A DNA stretch of 43,907 nucleotides from Bacteroidales bacterium. Lineage in GTDB: Bacteria; Bacteroidota; Bacteroidia; Bacteroidales; UBA932. This document shows, piece by piece, positions 33,951-42,974 of the stretch. Under the pieces are notes generated by a model. It did no database searches, was not told the origin of the DNA, and saw only the letters and a program-made list of their open reading frames with translations. The position numbers and the translations under genes were made by a program. The DNA lies in NCBI GenBank assembly GCA_017620335.1, contig JAFZQO010000042.1, positions 1-43,907 on the forward strand, written 5' to 3'. Positions within the stretch are counted from its first letter, which is position 1. Every line of letters starts with the position of its first letter.

Positions 33951-34969
33951 TCCACGGTCCTGAAAGCAAAGATTATGGCCTCCTCGTACACCTCTCCCGG
34001 GCGCAGCACGGTGCTGGGATACTCGGGCTTGTTGGGCGAATCGGGGAAGTGCTGGCACTCCAGGGCGATGCCGTAGTTGTTGCCATAGACGTGGCCCTTC
34101 TTGCCGACGGGGCAGCCGGCCAGCCAGTTGCCGGTGTAAACCTGTATGCCGGGCTGGGTGGTGAAGATCTCAACGAGACGGCCGCTCTTCTCCGACCAGA
34201 GCTTCGCCGCGGCCTGAAGCTGGCCGGGCTCGGCGCCGTCGATGACCCAGCAGTGGTCATAGCCGTTGCCTATCTTGAGGGGCTCGAAATCGGCCCTGAT
34301 GTCACGTCCGACGGGCTTGGAGTTGACGAAATCCATCGGGGTGCCGGCCACGGGCTCGCTGTCGCCCAGAGGGATCTGGGTGTCGTCGGTGGGAAGATAC
34401 TCCGAGCAGTTGAGCTTGAGCATGTGGTCGAGGATGGTGCCGCTTCCCTCCCCGTCCATGTTGAAATACACGTGGTTGGTGAGGTTCACCACGGTCGGGG
34501 CGTCGCACTCGGCGGTCATCGTGAGCTTGAGCTCGTTGTCCTCGCTCCACTCGTAATGGGCGACGGCCTTGAGGTTGCCGGGATAGCCCTGCTCGCCGTC
34601 CTCGGAGAAATACATGAACTCCACGGCGTCATCGACGATGCGGCTCTCCCAGACCTTCTCGGCGAAGCCGTCGGGGCCTCCGTGAAGGTGGTTGGGACCG
34701 TTGTTTATGGGAAGGTTGTACTCCACCCCGTCGAGGGTGAACTTCCCGAGGGCGATGCGGTTGGCGAAGCGGCCGGGTATCCTGCCCATGAAAGGACCGT
34801 CCTTGATGAAGGACTCGGGGTCGTCGTAGCCGAGGGCCACGTCGGCGAGTTTACCTTCCCTGTCCGGGACGATGATGGAGACGATGCCTGCGCCGATCTC
34901 GGAGAGGACGACGCTTGCTCCCTTGGAGTTGGTCAGCGTGTAAAGATGACCTGATTTCCTGATATCCAT
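33947..34969 (-). CDS. galM: Aldose 1-epimerase (mutarotase)
   Basis: A 340-residue enzyme that interconverts alpha and beta anomers of aldoses, notably galactose. Recognisable are [55 protein letters not shown] (substrate His), and [20 protein letters not shown] with the catalytic Glu. No signal peptide is seen, so it is cytosolic. It heads the galM-thyA-folA run. Confidence 0.95.
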   Translation of the reverse strand: MDIRKSGHLYTLTNSKGASVVLSEIGAGIVSIIVPDREGKLADVALGYDDPESFIKDGPFMGRIPGRFANRIALGKFTLDGVEYNLPINNGPNHLHGGPDGFAEKVWESRIVDDAVEFMYFSEDGEQGYPGNLKAVAHYEWSEDNELKLTMTAECDAPTVVNLTNHVYFNMDGEGSGTILDHMLKLNCSEYLPTDDTQIPLGDSEPVAGTPMDFVNSKPVGRDIRADFEPLKIGNGYDHCWVIDGAEPGQLQAAAKLWSEKSGRLVEIFTTQPGIQVYTGNWLAGCPVGKKGHVYGNNYGIALECQHFPDSPNKPEYPSTVLRPGEVYEEAIIFAFRTVE

Positions 34970-35009
34970 GTTTTTTTCGTTAAAATCCGACGTAAATGCG
35001 TGTGAACGT

Positions 35010-35017
35010 CAAATTTA
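35010..35017 (-). promoter_or_regulatory. -7 element of the galM operon
   Basis: TAAATTTG on the minus strand fits TAnnTTTG, 40 bases before the galM start. Confidence 0.55.
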
Positions 35018-35030
35018 AACAAAAAAAACG

Positions 35031-36005
35031 TTATTCCCTACCGATGGAGGCCAAAAAGGACATTACGCGCTCCGTAGGGGCGTCTTTCATGATGACACGC
35101 CTGTCCCTGTCGAGCAGATACAGGGACGGTATGCCGCGTATGTTGTAGAGAAGGTCGCGGCGGATGGCGTAGTCCGGATCGTATCCGTTGATCCAGATAT
35201 CGGGATAATCCCCCAGGTGCCTGCGCCATTCATCGAGGTCCTCGTCGATATAGACGGTGACTACCGCGAGGGAGCCGGAGGCGATGCGGTCCCTGTAGTA
35301 TCCGACACCGGCCATGTCTGCCAGGAAGTCCCCGCAGGCCTTGCATCCGGGGTTGGAGAACACAAGCAGGGTATAGTCGGCGCGGACGTCCGAGAGGCGG
35401 CGCATGCAGCCTGCGGCGTCCGCGAAGCGGAAGTCCGCGGCAGGAGCGCCAACGGGGTTAAGCGCGCACATGCGCGCGTCGAACTCCAGCGACGGCACCA
35501 GAGCCGGGTCGGTAAACGGCGAGCGCGCCAGCCCGGCGACGTACGGCTGGTAAAGGTCTTCGTTGCGGTACGGGGAATTGGGGTCGTACAGGTAGTGTTC
35601 CATCATGTCCGCGAAGACGCCGCGGACATTGGACGCGGTGTCGGCCCGATGGGCCGACTCCACCTTGTCGAAAAGCGATTCGACCGCCTTCCTGCCCGAC
35701 ACGGCGTCCTGCGTCTGCAGGAGGACTACGTAGGACGAGAAGGCCCCTTCGAACTTGTCTCTAGGGACGCCGCAGACGGTGACGGAGTCGCAGCACATGC
35801 CGCCAGCCCCGGAGAAGAAACGGTCCCAGAAGTGCTCCACGGCATAAGCCGCCCTCTCCGCTTCACCGGTATATACTCCGGGTATCTGGACGGCGGGGAA
35901 CTCGCGGACCGCGTCCGCCGCGGCACCGGCGGAGCGACCCCCGCGCGGTCCGCAGCCGGCCGCCAACGCGGCCGCAGCCAGGACCGCCAGGACGCTAAGC
36001 CTCAT
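35031..36005 (-). CDS. DUF5106/thioredoxin-like lipoprotein
   Basis: A 324-residue exported lipoprotein with lipid Cys18 (ALAAGC), a DUF5106-like N-terminal domain (about 45-180) and a thioredoxin-like C-terminal domain with CKAC (Cys221, Cys224) in LLVFSNPGCKACGDF and the cis-Pro stretch IRGIPSLYLLDRD. It is probably a redox protein of the periplasm or outer membrane. Its start overlaps the 3' end of the Na/Pi cotransporter gene by 11 bp, indicating cotranscription. Confidence 0.87.
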   Translation of the reverse strand: MRLSVLAVLAAAALAAGCGPRGGRSAGAAADAVREFPAVQIPGVYTGEAERAAYAVEHFWDRFFSGAGGMCCDSVTVCGVPRDKFEGAFSSYVVLLQTQDAVSGRKAVESLFDKVESAHRADTASNVRGVFADMMEHYLYDPNSPYRNEDLYQPYVAGLARSPFTDPALVPSLEFDARMCALNPVGAPAADFRFADAAGCMRRLSDVRADYTLLVFSNPGCKACGDFLADMAGVGYYRDRIASGSLAVVTVYIDEDLDEWRRHLGDYPDIWINGYDPDYAIRRDLLYNIRGIPSLYLLDRDRRVIMKDAPTERVMSFLASIGRE

Positions 36006-37737
36006 TGTTCTCCTCCAGGATGGCCTCGGAAACGTTGATGATGAAATCGCCTATCTGCTCGAGTTCGTTGACCACGTCCATGTAGAACACTCCCGACTGA
36101 TAGTTCTTTCCCTCATGCTCGATGCCGGAGATCAGTTCCTCCCTGATGCTGTTGCGGTAAACGTTGATATTGTACTCGGCATTGGACGCGTTGGCGATGT
36201 CCCAGAGCTGCCTGTATCCCAGGCGGAGGTTATGCAGCATGGCCTTGAACGCGTCCTCAACATAGTCCATCAGACGGTTGAGCTTGTTGAGCATGCTGCC
36301 GTCGAAGTACTTGTCGTGGATGTGGATGCGGCGGAGCATGCGGCCGATGGCCTCGCCGGAGTCGCCGAGGCTCTCCAACTCGCCGATAATCTTGTAGATG
36401 CTCTTCACGCGTACGGTCGAAGAGTGGCTCAGTTCGCCCTTGGAGACTTCTCCGAGATACTGGGCGATCTCGTACTCGATGTTGTCAGTGATGGACTCGT
36501 ACTTGACGAGCTTTTCGTTGATCTGCTCGAACTTCTCGGGGTCAGGCTCGTTTATGGCCTCACGCACATACTTGAAGCCATTGTAGCAAATCTCGCCGAA
36601 ATGCACCAGCTCGGAGCTGGCCTCGTTGAGAGAAAGCTCGGCGGTGCCGAGCGGACCGCCCTTGATATACTTGAGCCTGAAGACCTCCTCCTCGCCCGCA
36701 GGGGACGGGACCATCCACGTCACGATCTTCTCGATCACAGGGACGAACCAGATAAGGATCAAGGTATTGATGACGTTGAACAGGGTATGGAGCGTGGCCA
36801 CGCTGTACGGGAGGGATGCCACAAGGGCCTGTCTTGTCTGCACGTCAGCCGTTCCGAAGTCGGTGAGGGCGGGGTTGGGGAAACCGAAAAGCTCCACCAC
36901 CGAGCCCACCACCTTCAGGAACGGGTGGAAGATGCAGAACACCCAGCACACGCCGAACAGGTTGAAAAGCATATGCGCCCGTGCCGTCCTCTTTGCAGAG
37001 ACGTTCGCTACCGAAGCCGCGATGTTGGAGGTGATGGTCGTTCCGATGTTCTCGCCGAGGACCATCGCGGCGGCCATTTCGAAGGGGATGTAGCCGTTGG
37101 CCACCAGCACCATGGTGATGGCCATGGTGGCCGCCGAGGACTGGAGCATGAGGGTCATGAGGGCGCCCGTGACCATGAATATGAGGATGGAACCCACACC
37201 ATAGCCCGTAAGATGCGATAGGAAGATACGCACGGGGTCGTTGTCCAGCAGCATGGTCGAGGTCTCGCGCAGGGTGCTGAGGCCCAGGAACAGGAAGGCG
37301 AAGCCCATGACGAACTCGCCGAAATTGTTGTTGTGCTTCCTCTTCGATGCGATCAGGAGATAGCCCAGGAACATAAGCGGCACGGCGATGGCCCCGAGGC
37401 TGAACGACCCTCCCCCGAACGAGAGGGCGAAGATCCAGGCCGTGACCGTTGTGCCTATGTTGGCGCCCATGATGACGCCGATGGCGTTTGCCAGGGACAG
37501 GAGTCCGGCGTTGACGAAACTCACCAGCATGAGCGTGGTAGCCGTCGAAGACTGGACAAGGGCGGTGACGAGTATACCGGTAAAGACGCGTTTGACGGCA
37601 TTGGAGGTCATCGCTGCCATGAACGACCTCAGCTTGTCTCCCGCCATTTTCTGAAGTCCGCCGCTCATCAGGGACATTCCGTAGAGGAACATTCCCAGCG
37701 AGCCCAGCATCGTGCAGACTTGAAGAACTGTACTCAT
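35995..37737 (-). CDS. Na/Pi cotransporter family protein
   Basis: A 580-residue membrane protein with two inverted NptA-type repeats, each with a QSS motif (QSSTATTLMLVSFVNAG and QSSAATMAITMVLVANG) followed by GxNIGTT (GANIGTTVTAW and GENIGTTITSN). The C-terminal 200 residues form a PhoU-like helical domain on the cytosolic side. It probably imports phosphate with Na+ or takes part in its control. It is cotranscribed with the DUF5106 lipoprotein gene. Confidence 0.93.
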   Translation of the reverse strand: MSTVLQVCTMLGSLGMFLYGMSLMSGGLQKMAGDKLRSFMAAMTSNAVKRVFTGILVTALVQSSTATTLMLVSFVNAGLLSLANAIGVIMGANIGTTVTAWIFALSFGGGSFSLGAIAVPLMFLGYLLIASKRKHNNNFGEFVMGFAFLFLGLSTLRETSTMLLDNDPVRIFLSHLTGYGVGSILIFMVTGALMTLMLQSSAATMAITMVLVANGYIPFEMAAAMVLGENIGTTITSNIAASVANVSAKRTARAHMLFNLFGVCWVFCIFHPFLKVVGSVVELFGFPNPALTDFGTADVQTRQALVASLPYSVATLHTLFNVINTLILIWFVPVIEKIVTWMVPSPAGEEEVFRLKYIKGGPLGTAELSLNEASSELVHFGEICYNGFKYVREAINEPDPEKFEQINEKLVKYESITDNIEYEIAQYLGEVSKGELSHSSTVRVKSIYKIIGELESLGDSGEAIGRMLRRIHIHDKYFDGSMLNKLNRLMDYVEDAFKAMLHNLRLGYRQLWDIANASNAEYNINVYRNSIREELISGIEHEGKNYQSGVFYMDVVNELEQIGDFIINVSEAILEENNEA

Positions 37738-37762
37738 GTGTTTTCTCAGGTATGGTTCGGTG

Positions 37763-37793
37763 CGAATTTACGATTTTTTATTAGATTTGTCAA
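37763..37793 (-). promoter_or_regulatory. Possible promoter of the Na/Pi cotransporter gene
   Basis: On the minus strand, TTG (37793-37791), 20 bases and TAAATTCG (37770-37763) resemble the Bacteroidota promoter with one mismatch in the -7 element. It overlaps the divergent promoter at 37782-37789. Confidence 0.4.
37782..37789 (+). promoter_or_regulatory. -7 element for the metallopeptidase-like gene
   Basis: TAGATTTG fits TAnnTTTG and ends only 7 bases before the ATG at 37797, so this transcript too should be nearly leaderless. Confidence 0.55.
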
Positions 37794-37796
37794 CAG

Positions 37797-40700
37797 ATGA
37801 AAAGACGGCTCTGCATCATACTCGCGCTGCTGCTGGCATGCCTGGAGGTCGGTGCGCAGTTCCACACCGCCGGGGACGACCCGGGCGGAGTGAAATGGCG
37901 CAGTATCTCCTCCGACAACTTCCGCATCATATATCCGGCCGGCAGCGATTCGCTGGCGCTGCGCTACGGCATGGAGCTGGAGCGATGGAACCGGCCGTTG
38001 GGCGGCAGCATCGGGTACACCCCGAACGGGGCGTACCGCAGGCCGCTGCCGGTCATCCTCCACGGTTACACCGTAGTGGCCAACGGTGCCGTGACATGGG
38101 CTCCGCGCCGCATGGACCTGTATACCATCCCGGAAGCGAACTTCCCCGAACCGCTGCCCTGGGTGACGGAACTTGCCGTCCACGAGTCGCGCCATGCGGC
38201 CCAGATGCAGTTCGCCAGGGGAAAGGGTTTCGGCATCTTCAACGCCCTCGTCGGGGAGTTGTTCACCGGGGCGATGGCGGCGCTGTATCCGGGTCCGGCG
38301 CTGCTGGAGGGCGACGCCGTGACGGCGGAAACCGCCCTCACGCACGCCGGCCGCGGACGCTCGGCGGACTTCCTGGAGCATTATCGCGTAAGTTTCGCGG
38401 AAGGGGATTTCCGGGACTGGTACCGCTGGCGCTGGGGGTCGCAGAAGCTTTTCACCCCGGACCATTACCGTGCCGGATACATGCTGGTCGCCGGGGCCCG
38501 CTACACCTATGACGACCCCCTCTTCACTAACAGATACTACGAAAACATCTTCTCGTCCTGGCTGCCCCTGCCCTTCTTCAACCTTCAGAAGACTCTGAAG
38601 CAGGACTCCGGGAAAAAGCTGAAAGGGACGTGGGAAGAAATCGCGGCGGCGCAGGCGGCCCTATGGGCCGCGGACGAAGCGGCACGGGGCCCCTTCGGGC
38701 CCTCCCGGCCGCTCACGTCCCCCGGTCGCCGCTACACCGAGCTGCTCAGTCCCGAAGCCGGCGGAGGGGAGGTCTATGCCATTCAGAAAGGTATTACCTT
38801 CACCCCGAGGCTCGTCAGGCTCACACCTGACGGCAGGACACGTACCGTCCGGCCATTCTCCAACGGAACGGAGCAGATACGCTTCTCGGACAGCACGGGA
38901 CGCCTCTTCTGGAGCGAGATAGTCCCCGACCTCCGCTGGTCGCTGAAGTCCTCGTCGCGCATCTTCTTCGTCGAGCCCGGCAGCGGACGCGCCAGGGCGC
39001 TTACCAGGGAGGGGAATCTCTTCAACCCGTCGCCCGCTCCGGACGGTCCGACCGTCGCCGTGACCGAGTATCCGGTCCGCGGCGGCTCCGCCGTACGCAT
39101 ACTCGACGGCCGGACGGGGGAGACGCTCAGCCGATATCTGGCTCCCGACAGTCTACAGGTCGTGGAAACCGCCTGGGCGGAAGGCCGCATCGTCGCGAGC
39201 GCAATCTCCGAGGCCGGTTTCGGTCTCTATGACGTCACGGACGGTTTCCGCACGGTCCTTCGTCCCGAACCGGTCAAGATAAAGCAACTCCGCACCTCTG
39301 CGGACGGTGTCCTGTTCGTTTCCGATGCCAACGGAGTCAACGAACTGTACCGACTGAATCCGTCAGGCGGCGCCTCCCGCCTGACCAACCACCGCTTCGG
39401 CGCTTCCGACTTCCTCCCCGACGCCTCCGGCGACAGCCTCACCTTCGCAGCGCTCACACCGGCCGGCCGACTCCTTTACAGGGAGGCCATGACGCCCGCC
39501 ACAAGCTTCAGCCAAGCACGCACTGCCAGCCCCTGGCCCGTCGCCGACCGACTGTCGCAGCAGGAGGCGACCCTCACGCCGGCCATACAGGGCGGAACGA
39601 ATGGTCTTTTCTCCGCACCCAAACCCTACCGCAAGCTCCCCCACCTGCTCAAGCTGCATTCCTGGGCGCCGGTCTTCATCGACTATGACGCCGTCGCAAA
39701 CGCCAGCTTCGAATCCATCACCACCTCGGCCGGGCTCGGTGCCACGGCGTTCTTCCAGAACGAGCTCGGAACCACGACAGCCACCGCAGGTTATTCCGCC
39801 GCGCGCAGCATAAAGGACGGTGAATCGGTCTGGGGGCACTCCTTCCACGGAAAACTCACGTACACCGGCCTCTATCCCGTCATTGAACTCGGGGCGGAAA
39901 TAGGCGGGCAGAACGCCTTGCAGCACCGCCATCTGACGGTCATCTACGCCTCTTCAAGCAGGTCATACATCGAGGGCGAGGAGACGGACGTCCCTTATTT
40001 CAAATTGACGTCCAAGATATACGTCCCCCTGAACTTCTCGCGTTCCGGATGGACCAGGGGCCTTGTTCCCAGCGTGTCCGCCCAGCTTTCCAACGACATG
40101 GTAAGCATGGCGGAAATATTCCAGCGCGTGATACAGATGATGGGGGACAAGCCCGGACTGTACCGCGTGGGCGCCGGGGCTAAACCCGGACCCAACGTCC
40201 CGCTCTCCCGCATCACCGCCAGCCTGCGCGGCTACTCGATGCTGGCGACGGCGCGCTCGGCCATCTATCCCCGCTGGGGCATAGGCGCCGAGGCCGGGTT
40301 CAGCATGCGCCCCGGTGCCACGGACCTGCTGGCGCCGGCCACATACGCCTACATGTACGGATACCTTCCCGGTCTTATGGATACACACGGGATAAAGCTT
40401 TCCGCCCTGCACCTGGAACGCCTAGGCGGCCGCTTCCCGGACAATCCCGTCAGCACGCTTCCGCGCGGCATGTCCGGAACCAAAGGCCTGTTCTCATACG
40501 TACAGAACCACTATGGCCGCCAGACCCGCCTGACATTCGATTACGCCATGCCGCTGCTGCCACTTGACTGGTCCGGCCTCGGTCCCGTAGCCTATGTCCG
40601 CAACTTCGAGCTGACCGCCCATGCCGATGCGTGCCTGCTCGGCGGACGCGGCGCCGGCGCCCGGAAAGGCCCCGACCTGCTGTACAGCGCCGGCGCCGAC

Positions 40701-40862
40701 CTCGCCGTCCGCCTCGGCAACCTGCTGTGGATTCCATACGCCACCCGCGTCGGCGTCTCCTGGAACTACAACGGGACAACGATAGGAGACGCCCTCTCCA
40801 AAGAAGACGTCTCCATTTCAAAGCATCATTTCGGCCTTATCCTGTCGGTCGACCTTCCTTAA
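37797..40862 (+). CDS. Metallopeptidase-like, propeller and outer-membrane barrel fusion
   Basis: A 1021-residue exported protein; I know of no assigned function. Signal peptide: residues 1-21. Residues 25-300 resemble a gluzincin peptidase: HESRH (129-133) fits HExxH, and LLEGDAVTAET (169-179) offers the third ligand Glu. About 310-600 look like TolB/WD40-type beta-propeller strands (GGGEVYAIQKG, NGTEQIRFSDSTGRLFW, SDANGVNELYRLNPSGG). From about 640 alternating strands and the terminal HHFGLILSVDLP suggest an outer-membrane barrel. It is divergent from the Na/Pi gene and its stop lies 3 bp from that of the convergent phosphatase gene. The three-part architecture is my reading from motifs. 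Confidence 0.75.
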   Translation: MKRRLCIILALLLACLEVGAQFHTAGDDPGGVKWRSISSDNFRIIYPAGSDSLALRYGMELERWNRPLGGSIGYTPNGAYRRPLPVILHGYTVVANGAVTWAPRRMDLYTIPEANFPEPLPWVTELAVHESRHAAQMQFARGKGFGIFNALVGELFTGAMAALYPGPALLEGDAVTAETALTHAGRGRSADFLEHYRVSFAEGDFRDWYRWRWGSQKLFTPDHYRAGYMLVAGARYTYDDPLFTNRYYENIFSSWLPLPFFNLQKTLKQDSGKKLKGTWEEIAAAQAALWAADEAARGPFGPSRPLTSPGRRYTELLSPEAGGGEVYAIQKGITFTPRLVRLTPDGRTRTVRPFSNGTEQIRFSDSTGRLFWSEIVPDLRWSLKSSSRIFFVEPGSGRARALTREGNLFNPSPAPDGPTVAVTEYPVRGGSAVRILDGRTGETLSRYLAPDSLQVVETAWAEGRIVASAISEAGFGLYDVTDGFRTVLRPEPVKIKQLRTSADGVLFVSDANGVNELYRLNPSGGASRLTNHRFGASDFLPDASGDSLTFAALTPAGRLLYREAMTPATSFSQARTASPWPVADRLSQQEATLTPAIQGGTNGLFSAPKPYRKLPHLLKLHSWAPVFIDYDAVANASFESITTSAGLGATAFFQNELGTTTATAGYSAARSIKDGESVWGHSFHGKLTYTGLYPVIELGAEIGGQNALQHRHLTVIYASSSRSYIEGEETDVPYFKLTSKIYVPLNFSRSGWTRGLVPSVSAQLSNDMVSMAEIFQRVIQMMGDKPGLYRVGAGAKPGPNVPLSRITASLRGYSMLATARSAIYPRWGIGAEAGFSMRPGATDLLAPATYAYMYGYLPGLMDTHGIKLSALHLERLGGRFPDNPVSTLPRGMSGTKGLFSYVQNHYGRQTRLTFDYAMPLLPLDWSGLGPVAYVRNFELTAHADACLLGGRGAGARKGPDLLYSAGADLAVRLGNLLWIPYATRVGVSWNYNGTTIGDALSKEDVSISKHHFGLILSVDLP

Positions 40863-40865
40863 GGA

Positions 40866-42224
40866 CTATCTGGGGGCGTTCCAGGCGGCCTCGGCCATCT
40901 TGATTCGGTCGAGGAAGTAGGCCTTGAGGTCGCTCCAGCGATAGTAGGGACCGGAGAGGGGCTGGAGACCGGGGATGACGGCCTCTTTCTCGTTATAGAG
41001 GACCTTGGCCAGGACCTCTCCCTTCTTGTTCTTGTAGAAAATCATCTGGATGTTGGTCGCCATCGGGACCTGGAAGAAGGAGTACCAGCCGTTGTTGTGG
41101 GCCTCGCGGTAAGGGAAGACGCGCCCCTGGAGGTCGTCGATGCCGATCAGGGCGAACAGCGGGAGGATGGAGGTGTCATGTCCGAAACGCAGGTCGGCGG
41201 CGCGGTGGCTGTCGGGCAGGATGGCCGCGTCGGCCTTCTCGATAAAGTCCATCATGAGGGGACGGATGGCGTAACGGATGGTCTCACCGTTCTCGACGGA
41301 GCCTCCCCACATGCGGTAGATGGAGTCGTTGCCGCTGGCCCAGAAATAGACCAGCTCCTCAGGAGTGAAATACTTCCTGTAGATGTCGATGCCGAGGAAG
41401 TCGATGACCTGGCAGAGACCGCCGGTGGTGTAGATGGCCTTGACGAAATTCTCGGGATTGCCAAGGGCCTTGAGGGCCGCGTCATAATCCGTGAACAGCG
41501 GGGTCAGGAAGCGCTTGAAATCATAGCCCGGGGTGCCGGTGGCGGGAGTATAGGCGCGGGGGCCGGTGGAAGAGGTCGAAGGACGGTATCCCGACATGGA
41601 CGGCCTCTGGGCGGGAGCCTGGCCAGGCCTGGGAGGGTTGAGGCTGGGGTTGATGTAGGCCATGAACCTCTCCGCGCTGGTGAAGGTGAACTCATGCCCG
41701 GGGCAAAGCTCGCTCAACTTGTTGGTGAAGTTGCACATGCTGACGATGCAGCGGAAGTTGGTGCTGGAGAAGCTGTTGATTTCGTTGCGGTTCTTGTCCT
41801 TGAAGATTTCCGGGTAGCGCTTGACCATTCTCTCGGCTATCATCCTGTGCTCGCGGGCGCCGCGGGGGGTCAGGGAACCTTCCATGCCCTTGTGGGCCTC
41901 GACGACGGCGTTGACATCGGCGTAGAGGGACTTGCCGGCCTCGGTCAGGAGCCCGAGCGAGTCGAGATATGCGAATCCCTCCTGGGCCGCGCGGCCGAAG
42001 GTGGAGTTCTGCTCGTAACGCGAGCCGTGGCGGCCGTAATGCGTGACGTAGAAAGGCTTGAAGCCCTTCGGAGCCTTCGTATCCTGGATGGGGTCGAACT
42101 CGTAGGAATGCATGTTGTTGGCCGCGCGGTCCGGGTTCTCGGTGAAGAGCCTCACGGCGGCTTCCTGGGCGCCGAGGCCGAGGCAGAGCGCCATCAAAAG
42201 AGAAAAAAGGAAAAGCTTTTTCAT
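40866..42224 (-). CDS. Histidine acid phosphatase, exported
   Basis: A 452-residue exported enzyme of histidine phosphatase branch 2 (acid phosphatase/phytase type). The signal peptide ends LGLGAQ. The phospho-acceptor motif is RHGSR (65-69) in THYGRHGSRYEQN, and the proton donor motif is the HD of FGHDTSILPLFALIG. Residues about 193-233 are a Pro/Ser/Thr-rich insert (NPPRPGQAPAQRPS and on) before the GYDFKRFL continuation. It probably hydrolyses phosphate esters in the periplasm; a role on inositol phosphates is possible. The CpXC gene lies 21 bp upstream and may share its transcript. Confidence 0.88.
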   Translation of the reverse strand: MKKLFLFSLLMALCLGLGAQEAAVRLFTENPDRAANNMHSYEFDPIQDTKAPKGFKPFYVTHYGRHGSRYEQNSTFGRAAQEGFAYLDSLGLLTEAGKSLYADVNAVVEAHKGMEGSLTPRGAREHRMIAERMVKRYPEIFKDKNRNEINSFSSTNFRCIVSMCNFTNKLSELCPGHEFTFTSAERFMAYINPSLNPPRPGQAPAQRPSMSGYRPSTSSTGPRAYTPATGTPGYDFKRFLTPLFTDYDAALKALGNPENFVKAIYTTGGLCQVIDFLGIDIYRKYFTPEELVYFWASGNDSIYRMWGGSVENGETIRYAIRPLMMDFIEKADAAILPDSHRAADLRFGHDTSILPLFALIGIDDLQGRVFPYREAHNNGWYSFFQVPMATNIQMIFYKNKKGEVLAKVLYNEKEAVIPGLQPLSGPYYRWSDLKAYFLDRIKMAEAAWNAPR

Positions 42225-42245
42225 GATTTATTATGATTATATGGA

Positions 42246-42893
42246 TTATCTGAAATACCTGCCGACGAAAGCGGCGTCGACCTTGGCGAACCCCGACGCG
42301 GCCGCGGCCATCGCGGGATTGCGCTTCAGGATGCCGCGGCAGTCCTCGTAGACGTTGAACCCCACGGCCGCCATCTGCATCTGCCCGTCCAGGGGGTAGG
42401 CGAAGGTTATCTCGCCGTCCGCGCCGTCCATGCCCAGGAACTTGAACGGGGCTTTGGAGATCTCTTCCGCCCTGTCCTTCATGTTCCCGCAGAGTTCCAT
42501 CCTGGTCACATACTTGGCCATTTCCATCGTCACGTCGTCAAGACCCGCCCCGAATATCTTGACCTTCTCGATGAGCGAACCGGCGTCGTCCACGAAGCGG
42601 AGGGTGTAGTCCTTCATTTCCGGAAGGGCCCCGTACGCGGCGCCCACGCGTTCCTCGAGCTCCGCGGAGCCCAGCGTCACCCAGACCATCAGTTTCTCGT
42701 CCGGATCGTGGTAAAGGGTCTGGCTGCGCACGAGGTTGCGGGCGCCGCAATGCGGACATTCCCACACAAACAGCGACCCGTCAAGCACTTGCGCCTTGAG
42801 CTCAGGGGTTTCCCGGACGTTGATCCCGTCGTAAGCGGTGACCTTGCTGCGGGAGCCGCAACGACTGCAGGAAGTTTCTGTCTGGGACGTCAT
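42246..42893 (-). CDS. CpXC domain protein
   Basis: A 215-residue protein whose N-terminal half is the CpXC domain: two zinc-ribbon-type pairs CSRCG and CPHCG surround INVRETPELKAQVLDGSLFVWE. No signal peptide or membrane segment is seen, so it is probably cytosolic. The ATG at 42893 is used; an upstream in-frame start overlaps the promoter. Function is unknown; the cysteines suggest metal binding. Confidence 0.82.
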   Translation of the reverse strand: MTSQTETSCSRCGSRSKVTAYDGINVRETPELKAQVLDGSLFVWECPHCGARNLVRSQTLYHDPDEKLMVWVTLGSAELEERVGAAYGALPEMKDYTLRFVDDAGSLIEKVKIFGAGLDDVTMEMAKYVTRMELCGNMKDRAEEISKAPFKFLGMDGADGEITFAYPLDGQMQMAAVGFNVYEDCRGILKRNPAMAAAASGFAKVDAAFVGRYFR

Positions 42894-42918
42894 CGGATGA
42901 TTTTTAGTGCTATAGGGA

Positions 42919-42926
42919 CAAAAATA
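42919..42926 (-). promoter_or_regulatory. -7 element of the CpXC gene
   Basis: TATTTTTG on the minus strand fits TAnnTTTG, 25 bases before the start at 42893. Confidence 0.6.
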
Positions 42927-42939
42927 CAAAAAATAACCC

Positions 42940-42947
42940 TATTTTTG
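42940..42947 (+). promoter_or_regulatory. -7 element of the UPF0324 gene
   Basis: TATTTTTG fits TAnnTTTG, 27 bases before the ATG at 42975; it is divergent from the CpXC promoter. Confidence 0.6.
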
Positions 42948-42974
42948 TTAAAAATGTACTAAACCCCCACAATC

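Noticed and set aside
41097-42236. 379-codon plus-strand frame opposite the phosphatase
   Set aside because: Antisense to a gene with clear RHG and HD motifs and a signal peptide.
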